DNA of 64,000 nt from Pseudomonas nabeulensis (GTDB lineage: Bacteria > Pseudomonadota > Gammaproteobacteria > Pseudomonadales > Pseudomonadaceae): NCBI RefSeq assembly GCF_004682045.1, contig NZ_QUZT01000001.1, forward strand, positions 62,001 to 126,000. Direction: 5' to 3'. The notes under the pieces are model-generated. The model did not search any database and had not been told where the DNA came from. It saw only the letters and a program-made list of their open reading frames with translations. Shown in pieces: positions 8,626 to 14,834 of the stretch; within the stretch, counting starts at the first letter, position 1, and every line of letters starts with the position of its first letter. A program made the translations under genes and the position numbers.

Positions 8626-10103
8626 GGTTGTTCCTTTTCATCAAACGTCTCGATGGCATCAAGCGTCGTGTAGTTGAGGCCGAGGTCCGTGGACCTGGCG
8701 AGGTCGGCAGCGTTTTCCGCGTCGATGGTTTCGGCGTCGTAGCCGTTGCGCAGACACATTTCACTGCGCGAACCAAAGCCCGCCTGCACTTCCATACGCC
8801 GCGCCTGCACGTCCTGTACCGGCTGGATGTAGGCCCAGCCTTGCGGCACCCAGCGTGTGCGCAGGTATTCGCGGCGCCGTTGCGCGTAATCCGCCAGCAC
8901 CAGCGCGCCGGACAACACCGCCATGTCCATCCACGCGGCGCGCACCGGGCGACACAGCTGATGCACGTACACGCCGAATTGCAGTTGCTCCAAGCGGCGA
9001 CGGAACTCGTTGAGCACCACCCGCAGCGCCCGGTCGTTGACCTCGCGCATGTCGCCAGTGAGGATCTCGTAAGGCGTGCCCGAACCTGCCGCCGCAGCCA
9101 TCAGTTGCTGCCGCATGAAGTCCGGGTAGTTGTTGCCGGCGTCGGGTGGTTTGGAGAACTCCACCTCTTCACCTGGCGCCAGCTCCTGCATGGTGCCGGG
9201 TTCCAGGGCGACCATCGGCGTGAAGCCGTCGCGGTCGGTGGTCAGCAACTGCCCGGTGACAGGATCGCGTGGTTGCTGACCACTGTCAGGGGCTGGCCGC
9301 TTAATGAAGCCGGCGAACAGGTTCGCCACCTCCTGGCGGAACAGCACCGCGTCGTCGTAGTTGTCCAGGCTGCGCAGGCGTTTCAGCACAGGTGCCAGAC
9401 GCGGTACACCGCGCAACTGGCCTGGCTCCATTGGTTCGAAGATGTGCAGCACCTGCGCCGCTGGCACCCGCACCAACTGGTTGTAACCAGCGTTCAAGGA
9501 CGACGAGTCGCGTGGGTGCGACAAGTACATCCAATACGCCACACGCTTGCCGGCCGGGTTGAACTCGATCCCGGCGCGGATCACGTTGCCGTTTTTGGCC
9601 GTTTCGAATTTGTCGTGAGGGACAAACTCAGGGGCCAGCGCCTGCAGCTGCAGCGGTACCGCCAAACCTTCACTGGGGCTGCGCGGTCGCAACCGCACAA
9701 AGCACTCTCCGGCCGTTTCCACGGTGCGCGCCACCAGGGCCTGCATGCCGTAGAAGTCGGTCAGCTCATCGGCGTCCGCTTCATCCACCCAGTCATCCCA
9801 AAGCTGCTGCTGGAGTTTGCGCAGATCTGCGTCTTCCGTGGTCGGCCTGGGCGTGATGCCCGTGCCGATCAGGTTGCTGACGCGCTTGTCGATGACGTTG
9901 AACGCATACGGGTCATTGCGCACCGCCGCCCGCGAACGTGCGCGCAGGTTGCGCAGCGCCGGGGTGTTGATGCTGTTGATGCCGTTTTCGCTAGCCTCCC
10001 AACTGGCCGAACGTCGGCCCTCACCGGCGCCTTCGTAACTGGCCTTGATGTTCGACGGCAGCAAGAATCCATTACGGGTGAGCGTCGGATAATGTCGAGC
10101 CAT
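8622..10103 (-). CDS. Portal protein (lambda gpB family)
   Basis: Its 493 residues match the lambda portal family. Visible marks are the N-terminal YEGAGEGRRSASWEAS, the NVIDKRVSNLIGTGITPRP segment (~65-83), VLHIFEPMEPGQLRGVP (~215-232), ASGTPYEILTGD-like GSGTPYEILTGDMREVNDR (~352-370) and the C-terminal QPVQDVQARRMEVQAG. Twelve copies form the DNA entry channel. It starts one base inside the stop of gene W and is coupled to the protease gene downstream. A long antisense frame on the plus strand is a GC-rich shadow. Confidence 0.95.
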   Translation of the reverse strand: MARHYPTLTRNGFLLPSNIKASYEGAGEGRRSASWEASENGINSINTPALRNLRARSRAAVRNDPYAFNVIDKRVSNLIGTGITPRPTTEDADLRKLQQQLWDDWVDEADADELTDFYGMQALVARTVETAGECFVRLRPRSPSEGLAVPLQLQALAPEFVPHDKFETAKNGNVIRAGIEFNPAGKRVAYWMYLSHPRDSSSLNAGYNQLVRVPAAQVLHIFEPMEPGQLRGVPRLAPVLKRLRSLDNYDDAVLFRQEVANLFAGFIKRPAPDSGQQPRDPVTGQLLTTDRDGFTPMVALEPGTMQELAPGEEVEFSKPPDAGNNYPDFMRQQLMAAAAGSGTPYEILTGDMREVNDRALRVVLNEFRRRLEQLQFGVYVHQLCRPVRAAWMDMAVLSGALVLADYAQRRREYLRTRWVPQGWAYIQPVQDVQARRMEVQAGFGSRSEMCLRNGYDAETIDAENAADLARSTDLGLNYTTLDAIETFDEKEQP

Positions 10104-10309
10104 TAGATGCCCTTGCCTCCGTGGGTAAGCCGGATCACGCGAGAGCGCGGGCCGGCGGCTTGGCTCAGCGACGTGCGGATCTCGTCACGGGCCTTGAGCA
10201 GTTCGTCGATAGAGCGGTACTCCACCGTGCGGTCGCTGTAGCGCACGGTCTTTTCACCGCGTGCAATGGCGCGCTCGATGACTTCGAGGTGCTTCGGGGT
10301 AAACGACAT
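10103..10309 (-). CDS. Head-tail joining protein W (lambda gpW-like)
   Basis: At 68 residues it matches lambda gpW (68 residues). It has two helices around a hairpin, with the family pattern LEVIERAIARGEKTVRYSDRTVEYRSIDELLKARDEI. gpW sits below the portal after packaging. Gene order terL-W-portal is that of lambda. Its start lies one base after the large terminase stop. Confidence 0.92.
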   Translation of the reverse strand: MSFTPKHLEVIERAIARGEKTVRYSDRTVEYRSIDELLKARDEIRTSLSQAAGPRSRVIRLTHGGKGI

Positions 10310-10310
10310 A

Positions 10311-12335
10311 TCAGCGTCTCTTCAGGTAACCGCTGGTGGAGCTGCGGCGTTGTGGGGGTGCAGCGGGGCGCGGTTGGGCGACAGGTGCAACTGGTGGCGG
10401 TGCAGGTAGCGCCTGACGCGCTGCAACCGGTGCCGGTGTTTCTTCAGCGTCGACGCGCTCGCCTTGCACGGGTTTGACGCCCAACACATCGTCGAACAAA
10501 CCAGACTGCGCCAGGGCCTGTCGCACCCGCTCCCAGTCGTGTTCCTGGTAGCGGTTGATGCCGAGGTAATGCGCCATCGCCAGGCAGTACACCAGCAGGT
10601 CGAGCGCCTCGTTGCGCTCGGCCTTGCCCTTGACCCACTCGATACGCTTGTAGCCTTTGACGTACCGAGCGACCTTGCGCTCGGCCACGCACTGGTCGAA
10701 GAACTCGTCCGGCAGGTCGTTGGCAAAGTGCAGCGAGCCAGGGCCGTCCTCGAAGGCGTAGCGGTTGTAGATCCAGTCCTTCGCGGTGTCGGTACCGACA
10801 AACCACAGCTCGGCGCCGCCGCGTTCGGTCTGGCCCTTCCAGGTCACGTCAACCATGGACGGCCGCTGAGCAATCACTGGCTTGCCAGGCTTGCTCGCGC
10901 CCTTGATGGCGAAGATGTTGCGCCAGCGCCGTACCCGGCAGAACTGATAAACCTCATCGGTGTGATGACCGCCGGAGTCGACCCCCGTCGCCAGGATCGC
11001 CAAGCCGACTCCGCAAGGATGCCGGTAGCGAGCCTTGAGCTTCTCGTCCAACACCGCCCAGGTGCGCTCGTCGGCAGGATCGCCCCAGATCACCTGGTGG
11101 TCGACCACCCAGCGTTCCATGCCGACGCCGAAGCCCATCACCATCAGCTCCAGGCGGTTGGCCTGGACATCGACGGCGCCGGTCAGCATCAGCACGCCCA
11201 CCGGCATGCTGCCGAGGGTGTAGGTCTCCAACCGTGCCCTGTCGACCAGCACCTTGGCCTTCGTCTGCTCTTGCGCGCTGTCCCAGACCTTGGCGAGACG
11301 GGTGTTGTAGAACACCTGCATCAGGCCCATGTCGCCCTTGGCCTGGGCCGTCTTGGCGTCTTCGAACTCCTCGGCCAGCGAGGGCCAGTCCTTCCAGCCA
11401 ATCGGCGAGTACAGCGCGTTGAGGTGGAAGCCCACCGTCTTGCCATCGCCGCTGCCATGGGCACGCCATTCGCCACGGGCGAGCATGTCGGTCTTGTGGT
11501 GCTCCTCGATCAGGACGTCACAATCTGGCGCGGCGCACTGGTAGTGAACCGTTTTGTAGTCCTTGCTGTAGAGCAGCCCCTCCCATTCCAGCACCTGCAT
11601 GTGCCCGCATGAAGGGCACGGCACATAGTAGTAACGTTGGTCGCTGGATTCGAACAGGTCCGCGATTCGCGAGGCGCCCTTGATCGTCGGCGAGCTGGAG
11701 AAGTAGATCTTGGCGTTGCGGCCGAAGTTGGTCGCCCGCGTTTCCGCCAGCACGATGGGGTCACCTTCCTGGCCGACATCGTTTTCCCAACGGTCGACCT
11801 CATCGCCGTAGATGTAACGCGCCGACAGCTCCGACAAGTTGGCCGCAGAGCCCGCCGTGGTGACGTACAGGGCGCCACCCTCGAACTCCTTGGTGTCCAT
11901 GGTGTTGCGGGCATCCCGTGAGCGGCTGGCCGCTACGCGCTTCGCCAGTTCCGGGGTGGCCTTGATCGTCTTGCTGATCCGCCCGGAGACCCGCTTGGAC
12001 AGACTCAGACTGGGCAACAGCGCCAGGATGTTGGACGGCGCCATGTGGATCAGGCCGCCCATCCAGTTCAAGGCGATCTGCGTTTTCATCAGCTGCGAAG
12101 CCACCATGGTGACTACGCGCCGGCACGGGTGTGCGGGTGACAGGCAGCGCATCGGCTCGCGGGCATATGGCGTACGCTCGGTGCGGTACTGGCCCGGTTC
12201 CGGCGCGCCAGTGTCTCGCGGGATGCGCATGTACTCATCGGCCCACTCGTCGATCCAGAGGTCTGGGTCAGGACGCAGCCCACGGAAATACGCCTCACGG
12301 TACGCACGGTCACCGTCAGGAATTTCAGTGGTCAT
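10311..12335 (-). CDS. Terminase large subunit (GpA family)
   Basis: The 674-residue product belongs to the lambda gpA family. The ATPase part includes the adenine-binding and Walker-like region RRVVTMVASQLMKTQIALNWMG (~70-91), and NILALLPSLSLSKRVSGRI follows. A C-terminal RNase H-like nuclease contains GAVDVQANRLELMVMGFG (~386-403) and TGVDSGGHHTDEVYQFC (~457-473). The last ~60 residues are proline-rich and probably contact the portal. gpA-type terminases cut at cos, so cos packaging is predicted. It begins four bases after the small subunit gene. Confidence 0.95.
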   Translation of the reverse strand: MTTEIPDGDRAYREAYFRGLRPDPDLWIDEWADEYMRIPRDTGAPEPGQYRTERTPYAREPMRCLSPAHPCRRVVTMVASQLMKTQIALNWMGGLIHMAPSNILALLPSLSLSKRVSGRISKTIKATPELAKRVAASRSRDARNTMDTKEFEGGALYVTTAGSAANLSELSARYIYGDEVDRWENDVGQEGDPIVLAETRATNFGRNAKIYFSSSPTIKGASRIADLFESSDQRYYYVPCPSCGHMQVLEWEGLLYSKDYKTVHYQCAAPDCDVLIEEHHKTDMLARGEWRAHGSGDGKTVGFHLNALYSPIGWKDWPSLAEEFEDAKTAQAKGDMGLMQVFYNTRLAKVWDSAQEQTKAKVLVDRARLETYTLGSMPVGVLMLTGAVDVQANRLELMVMGFGVGMERWVVDHQVIWGDPADERTWAVLDEKLKARYRHPCGVGLAILATGVDSGGHHTDEVYQFCRVRRWRNIFAIKGASKPGKPVIAQRPSMVDVTWKGQTERGGAELWFVGTDTAKDWIYNRYAFEDGPGSLHFANDLPDEFFDQCVAERKVARYVKGYKRIEWVKGKAERNEALDLLVYCLAMAHYLGINRYQEHDWERVRQALAQSGLFDDVLGVKPVQGERVDAEETPAPVAARQALPAPPPVAPVAQPRPAAPPQRRSSTSGYLKRR

Positions 12336-12338
12336 AGG

Positions 12339-12932
12339 TCAGCTCGTCGTCATCGCTCGTTCAAGGTCGGAGGAGGACATGCGCTCAGCCTCTTCCAGTG
12401 ATTTACGGAGTGTCGCCGTCAGGTGTTTTTCGATGTCCCAAGGGTCGGTCATCGCGGCCAGCTTGTGGGACAGCTGGGGCAGCAGGCCGAACAACTGGTC
12501 ACGCAGATGGCGCCCGGCGTTGTAGGCCCCAAGCTCAACGGCATCCCTGGCAACCAGCGAGCCCTGCGCCTTGTGTAGTTCGATCTCGGCCAGTTGCGCC
12601 AGGTTGTGTTCGCGCATGGCGCGAGCCTTTTGGAAGTCGTGGCCCTTGGCGGTAAGAGGCTGCTGCGGCGCAGCCGTGTTAGTCGGCTCGACCAGGGGGG
12701 ACAGTTGGCTGTAAACGTCACGCTGAATCCGGTCCTGCTGGTGTCGAGCAGCGACGGCGGCCTTGCTGGGGTCGGCGGTTTCGAGGATCAGCGCTTCGGT
12801 TGCCAGCACGTCGACCTTTTTGCCGTCCGGCGACAGCACCAGGCGATTGTTGCCTTTGAGCCAGGTGATGTAACTCGGCGTCCTGCCGATGCGAACCGCG
12901 AAAGCGCTTTTAGACAGATAGAGGGGCAGCAT
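12339..12932 (-). CDS. Terminase small subunit-like (Nu1 position)
   Basis: A 197-residue protein from ATG 12932. The N-terminus LYLSKSAFAVRIGRTPSYITWLKGNNRLVLSPDGKKVDV resembles the winged-helix DNA-binding domain of lambda Nu1. The rest is helical (EHNLAQLAEIELHKAQGSLV), fitting oligomerisation and gpA contact. It lies directly upstream of terL. ATG 12932 has AGGGA ten bases upstream. A GTG at 12974 would add 14 residues but its AGGAG is only two bases away and lies in a hairpin. Confidence 0.78.
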   Translation of the reverse strand: MLPLYLSKSAFAVRIGRTPSYITWLKGNNRLVLSPDGKKVDVLATEALILETADPSKAAVAARHQQDRIQRDVYSQLSPLVEPTNTAAPQQPLTAKGHDFQKARAMREHNLAQLAEIELHKAQGSLVARDAVELGAYNAGRHLRDQLFGLLPQLSHKLAAMTDPWDIEKHLTATLRKSLEEAERMSSSDLERAMTTS

Positions 12933-12954
12933 ATCTAGATTTCCCTGGCTGAAC

Positions 12955-12980
12955 GGAGGAGTACTGCCAGACACTCCTCC
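12955..12980. repeat. 8-bp perfect inverted repeat upstream of terminase small subunit
   Basis: GGAGGAGT (12955-12962) and ACTCCTCC (12973-12980) pair perfectly across a 10-nt loop. Folded in the minus-strand mRNA it hides an AGGAG sequence upstream of the terS start. It may be a translation control hairpin or a packaging-site element. Confidence 0.6.
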
Positions 12981-13004
12981 TCCTATTCGATTTGGGAGTC
13001 GGAA

Positions 13005-13313
13005 CTACATGGTGAAATGGGCTTCCATGTACGTCAGCAATGTCGAGGTGGTCAGTTGGCTTTCGGGAAGCACCTCGTGCTTGACGTCATCATTCCCATC
13101 TTTCTTGTTTGCCACTGCGATGGCGAACTCACCGGGCTTACTATCCGCAGTCATTACGATGATCCGATTGTTCGTATGCGCGCAGTCGAGCACGGCAGAA
13201 TAGCCGCCTTGGATATTCAAAGGCCCGCCGGATACACGGGCACCGTCATAAAGCTCTGTAAAAACGCTAACAGACTCAGCTACAGCCATCATCATTTGTT
13301 GACCAATTGCCAT
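13005..13313 (-). CDS. Phage hypothetical protein upstream of terS
   Basis: Encodes 102 residues from ATG 13313 (MAIGQQMMMAVAESVSVFTEL), supported by GGAGAG six bases upstream; the longer in-frame extension to 13469 lacks such a site and crosses AT-rich non-coding DNA. The protein has no signal or membrane segment. Predicted strands include SAVLDCAHTNNRIIVMTADSKPGEFAIAVANKK. I do not recognise a family. It lies where lambdoid phages keep cos and often an HNH nuclease, but no HNH motif is present. Confidence 0.6.
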   Translation of the reverse strand: MAIGQQMMMAVAESVSVFTELYDGARVSGGPLNIQGGYSAVLDCAHTNNRIIVMTADSKPGEFAIAVANKKDGNDDVKHEVLPESQLTTSTLLTYMEAHFTM

Positions 13314-13597
13314 GTGCTCTCCGAGTGTTTGATGAAAAACACATAGAAGCACATTCCTAGCGACAATGAATAGCGAAAAGCCACCACCGAAATTCAATGG
13401 AAAAGGACGGTTTTTCAATCCGGTTATTTCAATTTCAGTGGATTGAATTTCAGTAAGCTGGCAGCCCATTCGCTAACGCTTTCCCGCGGGTTTCATGCCC
13501 CGTGCCCCTAGAATGCCGCCAGGGTCCCCGGCGACTTTTCGGCTCGCCATTTTGATGCACGTCGCTACAGGCCACGTATTTCGTGGCCTCTAGAGCA
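13314..13597. other. Non-coding interval; predicted to hold the cos packaging site
   Basis: No convincing gene is seen here. By lambda order (holin, cos, small terminase, large terminase) this is where cos should lie. Visible structure: a GC-rich block 13,495-13,560; a hairpin of GGCCACG / CGTGGCC arms at 13,570-13,588; and a run with two ACTGAAATT direct repeats (minus strand) near 13,430-13,455 that could be terminase-binding sites. The cut site cannot be read from sequence alone. Confidence 0.4.
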
Positions 13598-13942
13598 TCA
13601 AGCCTGCCCGCTGCCCGAGGGCGGCACATCGCACACGCCCAACCGTTTGGCAGCCCAGCGTTCGTACAACCCGATGGCGACATCCGCGCCGGCCATCGCG
13701 GTGAGGCAGCCAATGCTCCCCGCCGCCAGTACCGACATGCCCGATGCGTGCAGCAACATCATGGTGGAAAGTCCGCAGACCACGCAGGCCCCGGATCGAA
13801 GGAGCAAGCGGCGAACCAATGACCAGCCGCTTACCCCCGCCTTGTCAGCCCGCCATGCCTCGCCGGAAATCCCGCCGACCAGGGACAGCAGGATCACCAT
13901 CCAGACCGGCATCTCAATAAGCGCTTGCTGCTCGTTCGTCAT
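13598..13942 (-). CDS. Phage holin (LydA-like)
   Basis: A 114-residue protein from ATG 13942 (MTNEQQALIEMPVWMVILLSLVGGISG). Three hydrophobic stretches are visible: residues ~10-26, ~47-65 and ~68-85. It ends in a charged, cytoplasmic tail. Size and layout fit LydA-type class I holins common in Pseudomonas prophages. It would make the inner-membrane hole that releases endolysin. No endolysin gene is in the window; it presumably lies beyond the left edge with the tail genes. The ATG follows a hairpin/T5/GGAG cassette. Confidence 0.8.
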   Translation of the reverse strand: MTNEQQALIEMPVWMVILLSLVGGISGEAWRADKAGVSGWSLVRRLLLRSGACVVCGLSTMMLLHASGMSVLAAGSIGCLTAMAGADVAIGLYERWAAKRLGVCDVPPSGSGQA

Positions 13943-13961
13943 CGCCCTACTCCATAAACGC

Positions 13962-13986
13962 AAAAACCCGGCGCAATGGCCGGGTT
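13962..13986 (-). terminator. Intrinsic terminator just before the holin gene (tR'-like)
   Basis: On the minus strand an 8-bp stem (AACCCGGC / GCCGGGTT, 13986-13979 with 13972-13965) and 6-nt loop are followed by TTTTT, ending 19 nt before the holin ATG. Its place between a Q-like gene and the lysis gene is that of lambda tR'. Confidence 0.75.
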
Positions 13987-14089
13987 CAGTGTGGTGGTGA
14001 GTCCCGCTGCTTGCGGTCGCACCTATCGAAGATGGGTACTTTTTACAGGTGGATTCCGGTGGCAGCAAGCGAGTTTTAATGCCATGGCG

Positions 14090-14144
14090 CAATACGGGTG
14101 CAATACAGGTATGACGCGGGTACAACGCAGGGACAACGCATTCA
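14090..14144. repeat. Five tandem 11-bp iteron-like repeats
   Basis: Units start at 14090, 14101, 14112, 14123 and 14134: CAATACGGGTG, CAATACAGGTA, TGACGCGGGTA, CAACGCAGGGA, CAACGCATTCA. The 11-bp period matches one DNA turn, so a bound protein would line up on one face. Confidence 0.7.
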
Positions 14145-14175
14145 ATCGGCTATCGCTTCTTGTGCCCTGTCTTAC

Positions 14176-14207
14176 CTGTCCCACTATTCTGGATCGAAGT
14201 GGGACAG
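14176..14207. repeat. 10-bp perfect inverted repeat in the control region
   Basis: CTGTCCCACT (14176-14185) and AGTGGGACAG (14198-14207) are exact reverse complements around a 12-nt spacer. No T-run follows on either strand, so it is more likely a protein site than a terminator. Confidence 0.75.
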
Positions 14208-14468
14208 CTACAGGCGCCTAAATACGGGGCTCTGCCCTACTGTCCTACCTTTTTACTTTTCTCTTGTGTATAGAGAGAAAGCTAAAAGCACGCGTGCGCG
14301 CCACGGGCGCGACTACGTGCCCGCTATGCTCATGTGTGCGTGGGGCGGGTGAAGGTTGGACAGTAGGACAGGTCAACAACGGCGCAGCCTGCACCTGTCC
14401 AACTGCACTAAACGGCAGTCGGACAAGGCCGGACAGTAGGACAAGGGCACACGGAGTGACGCCGAGGG

Positions 14469-14834
14469 TCATGCAGCCTTCCCCATCAGCATGCCGGCAA
14501 TGTGCAGGTGTGCTTCATGCAGTCGCTGGTAGTAGGTATCCCGACTGCACCCGCAGTGGGTGTACTTCTGCGACAGGAAGCTCTCGTGGTTGCAATAGTG
14601 CTCACGCACGACGACCGACAGCTGCGGCGGCAAGTGCTTGTTGACGATCAGCTCAATGTCGGCCGACTCGTCCAGCAGCACCCGACTCCCCCGCGTGCCG
14701 CGTATCAACTCCCCTTTGCACTCCATCAGCATGGCGATCATGTTGCCGCCACTCGGTCCACCCGCGCCGTCCGGCACAGGCGAATGCAGATCCTGCGCCC
14801 AGAGCTTGAGCATTTCGTCGATTCGCTTAATCAA
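14469..14834 (-). CDS. Putative late-gene regulator / antitermination protein Q-like
   Basis: This 121-residue protein (MIKRIDEMLKLWAQDLHSPVPDG...) has the build of phage late regulators of the ArpU/Q class. The N-terminal helix is followed by a sigma-70 region 4-like second half: VVREHYCNHESFLSQKYTHCGCSRDTYYQRLHEAHLHIAGML reads as a helix-turn-helix. It lies after the replication gene and directly before the late region, as lambda Q does. The function is inferred from position and fold pattern. Its start overlaps the 3' end of the primase-helicase gene by eight bases. Confidence 0.6.
   Translation of the reverse strand: MIKRIDEMLKLWAQDLHSPVPDGAGGPSGGNMIAMLMECKGELIRGTRGSRVLLDESADIELIVNKHLPPQLSVVVREHYCNHESFLSQKYTHCGCSRDTYYQRLHEAHLHIAGMLMGKAA

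Larger units (their letters stand above)
13990..14468. promoter_or_regulatory. Non-coding control region rich in repeats: candidate origin or late promoter region
   Basis: No gene is supported here. Three layers of repeats are present. Five tandem 11-bp units of the form CAAYRCRGGTR run from 14090 to 14144. A 10-bp perfect inverted repeat (CTGTCCCACT / AGTGGGACAG) is at 14176-14185 and 14198-14207. GGACA or TGTCC occurs ten times between 14131 and 14443, twice inside the 13-mer GGACAGTAGGACA (14358 and 14431), and in near-inverted form at 14237-14248. An AT-rich patch lies at 14248-14286. This is what an iteron origin looks like; a late promoter with activator sites is the alternative. Confidence 0.55.

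Noticed and set aside
8628..10106. A plus-strand frame of 492 codons opposite the portal gene
   Set aside because: Antisense shadow; His/Arg/Gln-rich translation without any family pattern.
1..13942. The module could be an R-type pyocin (tailocin) because of the V, W, J, I, fibre order and the PrtN-like genes
   Set aside because: Terminase, portal, protease, decoration and capsid genes, an integrase and a replication gene are all present, so this is a phage genome.
14145..14468. A CRISPR array in the repeat-rich control region
   Set aside because: The repeats are short (5-13 bp), irregularly spaced and partly inverted; there are no spacers of even length and no cas genes.
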